A DNA stretch of 9,861 nt from Bacillota bacterium (GTDB lineage Bacteria; Bacillota; Clostridia; Christensenellales; CAG-138), in assembly GCA_016288175.1 (NCBI GenBank), contig JAEEYN010000058.1, forward strand, positions 1-9,861, in the 5' to 3' direction. Every line of letters begins with the position of its first letter. The first letter of the stretch is position 1. Below, in pieces: positions 1 through 6,875 of the stretch. Under the pieces are notes generated by a model, which saw only the letters and a program-made list of their open reading frames with translations, was not told the DNA's origin and searched no databases. Position numbers and translations under genes: made by a program.

Positions 1-58
1 AATGCGGAATAATAAGCGCAAAAGCAAACCCACGCACAAAATATCATTGAAGATGCTG

Positions 59-65
59 AAAGGAG
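59..65 (+). promoter_or_regulatory. Ribosome binding site of pckA
   Basis: AAAGGAG ends 8 bases before the ATG at 74. It decides the start in favour of 74 over the in-frame ATG at base 2, for which no leader is visible in the window. No convincing promoter could be picked out in bases 1-58. Confidence 0.85.
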
Positions 66-73
66 CATACAGA

Positions 74-1648
74 ATGAAAGCGTATCTCGAAGCTATGGGC
101 ATCATCGACCCCAAGGCGATCCACCGCAACCTCTCCCCCGCGGAGCTGACCGAAAGGGCGCTCGCACGCGGCGAAGGCAAGCTTGCAAATACCGGCGCGC
201 TCGTTATCAACACGGGCAAGTACACCGGCAGGTCCCCCAACGACCGTTTCATCGTCGATACCCCGAACATCCACGACAAGGTCGACTGGGGCAAGATCAA
301 TATGCCCATCGAGAGGGCAAAGGCAGACGCCATCTTCGGCAAGATGTGCGCCTATATGCAGAACCGCGAGGTCTTCATCGTTGACGGTTACGTCGGCGCC
401 GATCCCGCCTATTGCCTGCCCATCCGCGTCGTCTGCGAGAACGCCTCTTCCGCTCTGTTTGCGACCCAGGCGTTCGTCCGCCCGTCGAAGGAGCAGCTCG
501 AAGGCTTCAAGCCCGAGTTCACAGTGCTCTGCTGCCCCGGCTTCAAATGCGTTCCGGAGCGCGACGGCACCAACTCCGAAGCCGCGATCATCCTCGATTT
601 CGAGTATAACCGCGTCACGGTCGCCTGCTCCATGTACTCCGGCGAGATCAAGAAGGGCATGTTCTCCGTCATGAATTTCCTCATGCCGGAGCGCGAGGTT
701 TTCCCGATGCACTGCTCCGCCAACATGGGCCACGACGGCGATACCGCGCTGTTCTTCGGCCTTTCCGGAACGGGCAAGACCACCCTTTCCGCCGACCCGA
801 AGCGCATGCTGATCGGCGACGACGAGCACGGCTGGTCCAATGACGGCGTCTTCAATTTCGAGGGCGGCTGCTACGCGAAGTGCATCAACCTCTCCAAGGA
901 GAACGAGCCCCAGATTTGGGACGCGATCAAGTTCGGTTCCCTCGTTGAGAACGTCATTATGGACGAAGAGAGCCGCGTGCTCGACTATAACGACAATTCC
1001 ATCACCGAGAACACCCGCGTCGCGTACCCGGTGGAGTACATCCCGAACTGCGTCATCCCCGGCATGGGCGGCCATCCGAAGACCGTCATCTTCCTCACCG
1101 CGGACGCTTTCGGCGTGCTCCCGCCCATCGCGAAGCTCGATAAGAACATGGCGATGTATCATTTCGTGACCGGCTATACCGCGAAGCTCGCGGGCACCGA
1201 GCGCGGCGTCAAGGAGCCCCAGGCGACCTTCTCCACGCTGTTCGGCGCACCGTTCTTCATCCGCCATCCCTCCGAATACGCCGAAATGCTCGGCAAGCGC
1301 ATGGATGAGCACAACGCCAACGCGTTCCTGATCAACACCGGCTGGTCCGGCGGCCCCTACGGCGTCGGCAGCCGCATGAAGATCAAGTACACCCGCGCGA
1401 TGGTCACCGCGGCGCTCACCGGCGCCCTCAATGACGTCGAGTATGAGCTCCACCCCATCTTCAACGTCTGGGTGCCGAAGACCTGCCCCGAAGTTCCGGA
1501 TGAGGTCCTCAACCCCCGCGAAATGTGGGCCGATAAGGAAGCCTACGATAAGGCCGCGCAGGAGCTTGCGAATATGTTCGTTAAGAACTTCAGCAAGTAC
1601 GGCAATATGCCCAAGCATATCATCGACGCCGGCCCGAAGGCGAAATAA
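74..1648 (+). CDS. pckA: Phosphoenolpyruvate carboxykinase (ATP), complete
   Basis: Cytosolic enzyme that interconverts oxaloacetate + ATP with PEP + CO2 + ADP, in gluconeogenesis or, in many fermenters, in the CO2-fixing direction toward succinate. The 524-residue length is close to the family norm (E. coli enzyme 540). Visible landmarks: TGRSP with substrate-binding Arg53; EIKKGMF with metal ligand Lys194; His213 in MHCSANMG; P-loop GLSGTGKTT at 229-237 (Lys235); metal-binding GDDEHGW with Asp249/Asp250; RVAYPVEYIPN; and NTGWSGGPYG near the C-terminus. Lys194, His213, Lys235 and Asp250 each lie 19 residues before their E. coli counterparts, supporting an intact active site. The ATP-type P-loop and GDDEHGW distinguish it from the GTP enzyme. 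The start at 74 was chosen because AAAGGAG (59-65) lies 8 bases before it. The frame stays open upstream to base 2, but that 24-residue extension is basic and unlike the family. The gene is followed by a strong terminator and faces the dockerin gene array. No oddities seen. Confidence 0.97.
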   Translation: MKAYLEAMGIIDPKAIHRNLSPAELTERALARGEGKLANTGALVINTGKYTGRSPNDRFIVDTPNIHDKVDWGKINMPIERAKADAIFGKMCAYMQNREVFIVDGYVGADPAYCLPIRVVCENASSALFATQAFVRPSKEQLEGFKPEFTVLCCPGFKCVPERDGTNSEAAIILDFEYNRVTVACSMYSGEIKKGMFSVMNFLMPEREVFPMHCSANMGHDGDTALFFGLSGTGKTTLSADPKRMLIGDDEHGWSNDGVFNFEGGCYAKCINLSKENEPQIWDAIKFGSLVENVIMDEESRVLDYNDNSITENTRVAYPVEYIPNCVIPGMGGHPKTVIFLTADAFGVLPPIAKLDKNMAMYHFVTGYTAKLAGTERGVKEPQATFSTLFGAPFFIRHPSEYAEMLGKRMDEHNANAFLINTGWSGGPYGVGSRMKIKYTRAMVTAALTGALNDVEYELHPIFNVWVPKTCPEVPDEVLNPREMWADKEAYDKAAQELANMFVKNFSKYGNMPKHIIDAGPKAK

Positions 1649-1663
1649 AGATTAAAGCAAAGT

Positions 1664-1695
1664 AAAACAGCGGAGCAGATGCTCCGCTGTTTTTT
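1664..1695 (+). terminator. Rho-independent terminator of pckA, probably bidirectional
   Basis: An uninterrupted inverted repeat (AACAGCGGAGC / GCTCCGCTGTT) surrounds the 4-base loop AGAT at 1677-1680 and runs into a T tract at 1690-1695. It begins 16 bases after the pckA stop codon. Read on the minus strand the same stem is followed by TTTTACTTT, so it may also stop transcripts arriving from the convergent dockerin gene, which has no other clear terminator. Confidence 0.92.
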
Positions 1696-1735
1696 GTGGA
1701 AGATGTTTTCCGATACCGGAAAACGATGCTTGGCC

Positions 1736-1894
1736 TTACGGTTGTTTATTGTGTTTAAGCAGCCACTTTACGGGATTGTTTTCAATGTATTGATAATGCT
1801 CAAGATAATCCTTTTCGTTTCCGATCACGTGATCATAAAAAACCCTTTTGCCAAATCGAAAAACCGAGCCTGCGTGAAACGCTTCGTTTAAGGC
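1736..1894 (-). pseudogene. REP-associated tyrosine transposase (Y1/IS200-like), C-terminal remnant
   Basis: Reading the minus strand from an in-frame stop at 1895-1897 down to TAA at 1736-1738 gives 52 residues ending YDHVIGNEKDYLEHYQYI, then ENNPVKW and LLKHNKQP. The pattern (Y/H)DH(V/I)I.NE.DY...W/Y.YI..NP.KW is the recognisable C-terminal end of RAYT transposases of the Y1_Tnp/IS200-IS605 group. Those enzymes nick single-stranded DNA with an HUH motif and one tyrosine. Only this tail remains. The HUH motif and catalytic tyrosine region are absent, and the frame upstream is closed and then abuts the neighbouring peptidase gene. There is no start codon or ribosome binding site. It is a decayed fragment and cannot be functional. 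The family call rests on motif memory and not on a search. Confidence 0.72.
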
Positions 1895-1922
1895 TTACGC
1901 CCCTACAATTACGTTTTCCCTT

Positions 1923-3920
1923 TTACGCGATTCCCATCGCGATACGCATTATCATCAGCGCGTCGGTGACATTGACGGCGCCGCTGCCGTCCATATCGCC
2001 GATGGCGAGCTGTTCGTCGGTCAGGGTGATTATGCCCATCGAATAGCGTAGGACGAGCACGGCGTCCGTGACGTTAACGGTGCCGTTCATATCGATATCG
2101 CCCCGCGGATACGGGATCACGCCGGAAACAAGTATCACGCATTCCGCCTCAAAGAACATATCGGGATGCAGCACCTCGTCCGTGGCGCGCACGGTTATCA
2201 CCGCTTCGCCGCTGCCGACCGCAGTAACTGTCGCTCCCAGGCCGTCCCATTCGACCGTCACGACGCTTTCATCGGAGCTGATCCAGTTGAGAGTATAGTC
2301 GCTCGCGTTGCCGGGGATCGGGATTGCCGTCAGCTCGAGCGTCTGACCGACGTGCAGCTCCGCTTCGTGGATATCGAGGTCGATCCCTGTCAGCGGCACG
2401 GGTTCGGGTTCCGTGACCGTTCTTGTAATGCCGTAATAGCGAAGGCCGCTCGCCGCGCCGGAGGGCGGGTTATAGACACCGCCGACAGGCTTTACACAGA
2501 TCGCGCCGCCGCCCTTAACGGAGCACTGGCTGCCGGTGAATACGACGGGACCGAGCAGGGAATAAACGTTTTCAACGCCGTGGTACTGCGCGGGGTCGTA
2601 GCCCTCCTGCAGGCGGAAACCGTAGATGCCGCCGAGCACATTCTCCGCGGTGTTCGCCGTCAGCGCGACGCGGAAATTCGCCGTGAAATCGGAGGCGTTC
2701 ATCCCCGTCACGTTCTCGAAGCCCTGAACGAAGCTCTGCCCTGCGGCAAGCTCGCCCATGATGCCGCGGAAAGTCGTGTTGCCGTACCGGGAATAGATAT
2801 ACTGCGCGTAGAGCGAGACCTGCGCATAGAGAACGAGCAGATCGTCCATCGGCAGATCGTTGTTCCATGAATACATCGAAAAGCCGTTATGCAGCTGAAG
2901 CTCCGGAACATACGGGAATTCCACGGGCGGGTTCGCCCAATCCTCATTTTCGCTGTAGATATAGTTGATCCAGCTCTGGATCCGGCTGTAAACGCTCGAG
3001 CCGGGATAGCAGATCTCCTCCGCGGCGGCGCTCATCATCTCATTGACCCAGGTGTCGGTCATGCCAGCCTCGGAGAAATTGATCAGGTGCTGGTATTCAT
3101 GCACCATTGTGCCGTAGGTCCTCGAGATATCGTCGCTGACCTCGCCCGCGGCGTTGACATAGTGCACGCCCGGATAGGTATCGATATTGAGGATCGGCAT
3201 ACCGTTCAGATAAAGATCCAGCGCGTAGAAATAGCCGCCGATATAGCCCTGACCCGGCTGCCAGCCGTCGTCGATATTGTAATAGAGCATATTGAGCCGC
3301 CCGTCGCCGGAGGAGCCGTTGCTGTGGTCGCCGAAGGAGGACTGCATGAGAGCGAACTTCGAATCGAACTCATCCGCCGCCATCTGCGCGAAATCGGGGT
3401 TTATCGAATCGAGCGGCCAAACGTTCTCCGCGGTGGATGTCGGCGTCCAGATATAGCAGTGTTCGCCCTTTGCAAGCACTTTGAATTCCATCATCATGCC
3501 CGCCGGGGAGTAATTGAGGATCATAAAATTATGCGTATCGCCGACGTTGAACGAATCCTGCGTCTGCGGCGGCTCGCCCGGCGCCTTCGTGAAGCCCGCC
3601 TCCGCCGCCTTTTCCGCAAGCGCGCCGTCGACGTCGATCCGGTAAAGCGTGTCCGACGATGCTGTCGGGCGGTTCGCGGCGGCGCCGACCTCGGTTTCAA
3701 TGAGGCCCGTCATATTGCCGGTGCTCTTGCTGTCGCTTTCAGTTGTCGCGGGGTTGTATATCACGACGTAATCGCCGCTGTAGCCGTCGCTGCCGTCGGT
3801 ATCGATCACAATATCCGAAGCGATCCCTTTAGGCGCGGCGTCCGTGACCGCGGGCAGCGCCGACGGGAATACCGTCAGCACAAGGATCGCGGTCAGGATC
3901 AGTGCAAGCTTTTTTTTCAT
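1923..3920 (-). CDS. Secreted M30-like zinc metallopeptidase with BIG2 and C-terminal dockerin (665 aa)
   Basis: Exported protease predicted to attach to a cohesin scaffold. Domains: Sec signal peptide at 1 to about 28 (MKKK, hydrophobic core, no lipobox); conserved N-terminal segment with DGSDGYSGDYVVIYNP (about 42-57) and STGNMTGLIET (66-76); peptidase core about 125-500 with GDGRLNMLYYNIDDGWQPGQ (205-224), then HEYQH at 274-278 (His274 and His278 as zinc ligands, Glu275 catalytic) and WVNEMMSAAAEE, whose Glu294 is the likely third zinc ligand, as in gluzincins; BIG2 Ig-like domain about 508-598; and a dockerin at about 607-665 with two calcium loops, DIDMNGTVNVTD and DMDGSGAVNVTD. The M30 (hyicolysin) assignment rests on the HExxH...NExxS spacing and the YNIDDG / aGYF region. 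Another gluzincin family is possible. GGAGG (3930-3934) lies 9 bases before the ATG. It is closest to the next gene in the array and lacks an insert between BIG2 and dockerin. Cleavage target unknown. Confidence 0.85.
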   Translation of the reverse strand: MKKKLALILTAILVLTVFPSALPAVTDAAPKGIASDIVIDTDGSDGYSGDYVVIYNPATTESDSKSTGNMTGLIETEVGAAANRPTASSDTLYRIDVDGALAEKAAEAGFTKAPGEPPQTQDSFNVGDTHNFMILNYSPAGMMMEFKVLAKGEHCYIWTPTSTAENVWPLDSINPDFAQMAADEFDSKFALMQSSFGDHSNGSSGDGRLNMLYYNIDDGWQPGQGYIGGYFYALDLYLNGMPILNIDTYPGVHYVNAAGEVSDDISRTYGTMVHEYQHLINFSEAGMTDTWVNEMMSAAAEEICYPGSSVYSRIQSWINYIYSENEDWANPPVEFPYVPELQLHNGFSMYSWNNDLPMDDLLVLYAQVSLYAQYIYSRYGNTTFRGIMGELAAGQSFVQGFENVTGMNASDFTANFRVALTANTAENVLGGIYGFRLQEGYDPAQYHGVENVYSLLGPVVFTGSQCSVKGGGAICVKPVGGVYNPPSGAASGLRYYGITRTVTEPEPVPLTGIDLDIHEAELHVGQTLELTAIPIPGNASDYTLNWISSDESVVTVEWDGLGATVTAVGSGEAVITVRATDEVLHPDMFFEAECVILVSGVIPYPRGDIDMNGTVNVTDAVLVLRYSMGIITLTDEQLAIGDMDGSGAVNVTDALMIMRIAMGIA

Positions 3921-3929
3921 TGCGTATTT

Positions 3930-3934
3930 CCTCC
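3930..3934 (-). promoter_or_regulatory. Ribosome binding site of the 665-aa dockerin peptidase
   Basis: On the minus strand CGGAGGAAA precedes the ATG at 3920-3918, with GGAGG 9 bases upstream. It agrees with the start that gives a well-formed signal peptide. Confidence 0.8.
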
Positions 3935-3946
3935 GTTTCGTCCGGT

Positions 3947-3964
3947 CCGGCCATGCGCGGCCGG
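3947..3964 (-). other. GC-rich hairpin in the 5' leader of the 665-aa peptidase
   Basis: A perfect 6-bp inverted repeat, CCGGCC / GGCCGG, around a 6-base loop (3953-3958) lies between the predicted promoter (-10 at 3981-3986) and the ribosome binding site. It would fold near the 5' end of the mRNA. It might stabilise the transcript or affect translation, but nothing shows that it is regulatory. Confidence 0.4.
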
Positions 3965-3980
3965 GTTTTCGTTCAGGATG

Positions 3981-3989
3981 ATTATATCA
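3981..3989 (-). promoter_or_regulatory. Extended -10 promoter of the 665-aa peptidase
   Basis: The minus strand reads TGATATAAT, a perfect TATAAT with the TGn extension, 60 bp upstream of the start codon inside an AT-rich patch. No good -35 is present at 16-18 bp spacing, which is acceptable for extended -10 promoters. The other two complete dockerin genes carry the same element. Confidence 0.65.
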
Positions 3990-4068
3990 TATTTTATCAT
4001 AAAATAACAGCTCGGCAGCGCCGAATTCAGCTCGAGAAGTGAATTTAAGTCTCGTCAGCCGTCATTGA

Positions 4069-4144
4069 CACCTCATCAGTCTTCGCGCCGCGCTGCGCCG
4101 CCTCAGCCAGCTTCCCCCTCAATGGAAAGCCTTTAGCGGCTTTC
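4069..4144. repeat. Palindrome-rich intergenic repeat (MITE-like), possibly degenerate
   Basis: The stretch begins with CACCTCATCAGTC, contains CAGCTTCCCCCTCAATGG and ends in a perfect stem, GAAAGCC-TTTAGC-GGCTTTC (4125-4144). Its non-coding character and the CTCATCAGTC ... AGCTTCCCC order resemble a small dispersed repeat I recall from many clostridial gut genomes. Only one copy is in this window, so repetition cannot be shown here. It sits between the 665-aa and 816-aa peptidase genes. The flanking 4011-4068 shows nothing I can identify. Confidence 0.5.
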
Positions 4145-4153
4145 AGCTAAATT

Positions 4154-4180
4154 GCGCCCGGCTTCAGAGAAGCAGGGCGC
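4154..4180 (-). terminator. Probable terminator hairpin downstream of the 816-aa peptidase
   Basis: Starting 20 bases past the stop codon on the minus strand, GCGCCC and GGGCGC (4175-4180 with 4154-4159) pair. After one mismatch, GCTTC/GAAGC pair as well, around a 3-base loop. The following tract is only AATTT, so termination may be weak or factor-dependent. Confidence 0.55.
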
Positions 4181-4199
4181 AGCTTTCGACAATTTGTTT

Positions 4200-6650
4200 T
4201 TACGCCAGTCCCATCGCGATGCGCATGATAGTCAGCGCGTCGGTGACGGTTACGCGGCCGTCGCCGTCCATATCGCCGATCTCGGTCTCGAGTTCATCAA
4301 GGGTGATGAGACCCATTGCCGAACGGAGCGCCATGATCGCGTCCGTAACGGTTACGGAGCCGTTTTGGTCGATATCGCCGGGGATGTATGACGGTGCTTC
4401 GCCGACATAGCCGGGAACATAGACATTGTCGACCCAGCCGCAGTCGCTGCCGGTGTTGACGCTGTAATCCTTATAATACTCCCAGCTGAAGGTGTAGGTG
4501 CCGGTCGAAGGCGCGGTATAGCTGATCGTATTCCAGTCGACGGTGCCGCTGATATGCTCGCGCTCCGAATCGTTGACGAAGAACTTCAGGATATCGTAAT
4601 TCGATTCGCTGCTGACCTTCCAATCGAAGCTCATCGTGTCGCCCGCGCTCATCTGCACCGTAACGCTGAAGCTCGAGCGGGAGGTGCTGACGCCCTCGTT
4701 CGTGCTCTTCGCGGCAAGCCTTGTTGAGGTATCGGAAAGATCGACCTCCCACGGATAGCTGCTTGCGGTATTTTCGAAATCGAGAAGGCCGTTTTCGACG
4801 TTCAGCGCGTCGTTGAGGGTCGGAAGGCCGAGCACACGGACCGTCGCCGCCGCGGAATACCAGCGGTCATTCAGAAGGTCGTGCGCGCGGCAGGTGATCG
4901 TCGCCGTTCCCTGCGAAACGCCGGTGACGACGGCTTTCTTGTTATTGCCCTGAACGCTCGCGACGGAGGGATCGGAGCTCGTCCAGGTCAGTTCATAGTT
5001 GTTCGCGTTCGTCGGCTCCCGCAGCGCGGAAAGGTTCAGCGTTGTTCCGACATAGACCTGACCCTGCGTCGGGGAAACGCTTATTCCCGTCAGGGCGACG
5101 GGTTCCGGGGGCTCCGTATTCAAAGTAACGCCGAAATAGCGGAGGCTCGTGCTCGCGCCGGAGGGCGGGAAGTACACGCCGTCCACGGGCTTGACCGTGA
5201 TCGCGCCGCCGCCCTTGATCTGGCAGCTGGAACCGGTGAAAACGACCGGCGCAAGGAGGTTATAAAGGTTCGGAACGTCGTGATATTCGGAAGGATCGTA
5301 GCCCTCCTGCGGCACGAAGCCGTAGATGCCGTCGTAATCCTCCGGGGAGGAGTTCGCCGTCATCGCGATGCGGAAATTCTGAACGAATTCCGAAGCGCTC
5401 TGCCCCGTCACCGTCTGGAACGCCTGGGGGAAATCCTTACCGGAAGCCAGTTGGACAAGGAGTTGGCGGTAAGTGGTGTTGCCGTACTGGGTGAAGATAT
5501 ACTGTGCAAAGAACGAGACCTGTGCATAAAGCGCGAGGCGGTCGTCCATTTCGAGATAATTGCTCCAATCGTACATCGAGTAGCCGTTATGGAGGCTCCA
5601 GGAGGAAACGTATTCATGCTCCGCGGGCGGATTGAGCCAGTCGTCGTTTTCGCTGAAACGATAGTTCATCCAGCTCTGCACGCGCGGCGCGATGCTCGAA
5701 CCGGGGTAGCAGATCTCCTCCGCGGCGGCGCTCATCATCTCGTTGACCCAGGTGTCGGAATAACCGCACTCGGAATAGTTGATGAGGTGCTGATACTCAT
5801 GCACCATCGTGTTGAAGGTATCCTCGATGCGGATGATGACCTCGCCGTTCGGGCGGGTGTAGTAAACGCCGGGATAGGTATCGATATTGAGGATCGGCAT
5901 ATTGTTGCTGTAAAGGTCGCTCGCGGAGAAGAAACCCGCAACATAGCCCTGGCCGGGCTGCCAGCCGTCGTCGATATTGTAATAGAGGATGTTCAGCCTG
6001 CCGTCGCCCTGGCTGCCGTTGCTGTGGTTGCCGAAGGAAGACTGCATGAGATCGAACTTCGAATCGAACTCCGCCGCCGCGATATCGGCGAAGGTCGGGT
6101 CGATCGAATCGAGGGGCCAGACGTTGGACTGCGTTGAGGTCGGCGTCCAGATATAGCAGTGGTCGCCCTTCGCGAGGACCTTGAATTGCACATTCGTTGA
6201 GGAAAGCGGGCAGTAGGTGCCGTTCAGTTCGAAATAATGGGTGTCGCCGACGTTGAAGGAAAGGCTCGCTGCGCCGGTATCGCCCGCTTCGGGCTTATCG
6301 ATGCCCGCGGCTTTGGCTTCCTCCGCCATCTCGGGATCGACGTCGATGCGGAAGGCGCGGTCGGGCGTTTCCCCCGCTTTCGGGGCGGAAAGGCTTTCGC
6401 CGATCTCGGTCTCGATCAGGCCGGACATGTTGCCGGTGCTCGCGGAGCCGCTGTAGCTCGTTGAGGGGTTATAGATCACAACATAGTCGCCGGAATAGCC
6501 GTCGCTGCCGTCTTCGTCGATATCGACGCTGCTGTTGACGAGACGGACGCCCTCCGGAGCGGTTTCGCGCACGGCTTCCGAAAGGATCCCCGAGGGAAGA
6601 ACGGAAAGCGCAAGCACGATGGAAATCAATGCGCAGAGCAGTTTTTTCAT
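4200..6650 (-). CDS. Secreted M30-like zinc metallopeptidase with BIG2, jelly-roll-like domain and dockerin (816 aa)
   Basis: Paralogue of the 665-aa peptidase with one additional domain. Order: Sec signal peptide 1 to about 25; N-terminal segment GDYVVIYNP (54-62) and STGNMSGLIET (71-81); peptidase core about 131-510 with YNIDDGWQPGQGY (224-236), zinc motif HEYQH at 284-288 and WVNEMMSAAAEE, where Glu304 is the likely third zinc ligand; BIG2 about 518-607; then a region at about 615-748 (LDFENTASSYPW..., FDWKVSSESNYD, FFVNDS, SGTVDWNTISY, GTYTFSWEYYKD, CGWVDNVYV) that resembles jelly-roll or CUB/MAM-like surface domains. The dockerin at 758-816 has loops DIDQNGSVTVTD and DMDGDGRVTVTD. No lipobox or LPxTG motif is present. 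The ATG at 6650 follows AAGGAG by 6 bases. It shares 35-bp and 32-bp identical DNA blocks with the 665-aa gene, which suggests a fairly recent duplication. The added domain may bind a substrate or glycan. That is inference. Confidence 0.85.
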   Translation of the reverse strand: MKKLLCALISIVLALSVLPSGILSEAVRETAPEGVRLVNSSVDIDEDGSDGYSGDYVVIYNPSTSYSGSASTGNMSGLIETEIGESLSAPKAGETPDRAFRIDVDPEMAEEAKAAGIDKPEAGDTGAASLSFNVGDTHYFELNGTYCPLSSTNVQFKVLAKGDHCYIWTPTSTQSNVWPLDSIDPTFADIAAAEFDSKFDLMQSSFGNHSNGSQGDGRLNILYYNIDDGWQPGQGYVAGFFSASDLYSNNMPILNIDTYPGVYYTRPNGEVIIRIEDTFNTMVHEYQHLINYSECGYSDTWVNEMMSAAAEEICYPGSSIAPRVQSWMNYRFSENDDWLNPPAEHEYVSSWSLHNGYSMYDWSNYLEMDDRLALYAQVSFFAQYIFTQYGNTTYRQLLVQLASGKDFPQAFQTVTGQSASEFVQNFRIAMTANSSPEDYDGIYGFVPQEGYDPSEYHDVPNLYNLLAPVVFTGSSCQIKGGGAITVKPVDGVYFPPSGASTSLRYFGVTLNTEPPEPVALTGISVSPTQGQVYVGTTLNLSALREPTNANNYELTWTSSDPSVASVQGNNKKAVVTGVSQGTATITCRAHDLLNDRWYSAAATVRVLGLPTLNDALNVENGLLDFENTASSYPWEVDLSDTSTRLAAKSTNEGVSTSRSSFSVTVQMSAGDTMSFDWKVSSESNYDILKFFVNDSEREHISGTVDWNTISYTAPSTGTYTFSWEYYKDYSVNTGSDCGWVDNVYVPGYVGEAPSYIPGDIDQNGSVTVTDAIMALRSAMGLITLDELETEIGDMDGDGRVTVTDALTIMRIAMGLA

Positions 6651-6656
6651 TATGAA

Positions 6657-6662
6657 CTCCTT
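6657..6662 (-). promoter_or_regulatory. Ribosome binding site of the 816-aa peptidase
   Basis: AAGGAG on the minus strand lies 6 bases before the ATG at 6650-6648 and supports that start, which also gives a typical signal peptide. Confidence 0.8.
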
Positions 6663-6673
6663 ATTGTTTATTC

Positions 6674-6689
6674 GCGGGTCCCCGCCCGC
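6674..6689 (-). other. Short hairpin in the 5' leader of the 816-aa peptidase
   Basis: GCGGG (6674-6678) and CCCGC (6685-6689) can pair around a 6-base loop between the promoter and the ribosome binding site. The position matches the leader hairpin of the 665-aa gene, although the sequence differs. It may be chance in GC-rich DNA. Confidence 0.3.
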
Positions 6690-6704
6690 AAACCGTCGCT
6701 TAGA

Positions 6705-6713
6705 ATTATATCA
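6705..6713 (-). promoter_or_regulatory. Extended -10 promoter of the 816-aa peptidase
   Basis: The minus strand reads TGATATAAT 54 bp upstream of the start codon, identical to the element of the 665-aa gene. The hexamer TACGAA sits 17 bp further upstream (6728-6733), in the usual -35 position but unlike TTGACA. A second TATAAT (6750-6755, without TG) could be an alternative start farther upstream. Confidence 0.65.
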
Positions 6714-6796
6714 CATCCCGTCCGCCGTTCGTAGAGCGCATGTAAATATATTATACCGGTTGCCATGCCGGGAAAACACGGCTTCCGTTCAGCCCA

Positions 6797-6832
6797 ATAA
6801 AAAGGCGGCTTTGCCCTCGGACAAAACCGCCT
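6797..6832 (-). terminator. Rho-independent terminator of the 909-aa peptidase
   Basis: On the minus strand AGGCGGTTTTGTCC pairs with GGGCAAAGCCGCCT (two G-U wobbles) and is followed by TTTTTATT. It starts 43 bases after the stop codon and lies before the promoter of the next gene, so the 909-aa and 816-aa genes are probably separate transcripts. Confidence 0.88.
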
Positions 6833-6875
6833 GCGTTGTTTATTCACCGGTGCGCCTTCTCCGGCATCCGGTCCG

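Noticed and set aside
2..73. In-frame ATG at base 2 as the pckA start
   Set aside because: It would add a basic 24-residue extension absent from the family, while a strong ribosome binding site precedes the ATG at 74.
44..1618. Long minus-strand open frame (524 codons) opposite pckA
   Set aside because: It mirrors the pckA codon pattern in GC-rich DNA, lacks a recognisable domain, has low-complexity composition and has no ribosome binding site; pckA is certain on the other strand.
1679..1891. 70-codon plus-strand frame with a hydrophobic stretch
   Set aside because: It starts inside the pckA terminator and runs antisense to the transposase remnant. No ribosome binding site is present and the hydrophobicity comes from AT-rich decay.
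6633..6635. Cys6 of the 816-aa peptidase as a lipoprotein cysteine
   Set aside because: It lies at the start of the hydrophobic core, not after a lipobox at the end of the signal peptide, so a Sec-cleaved secreted protein fits better.
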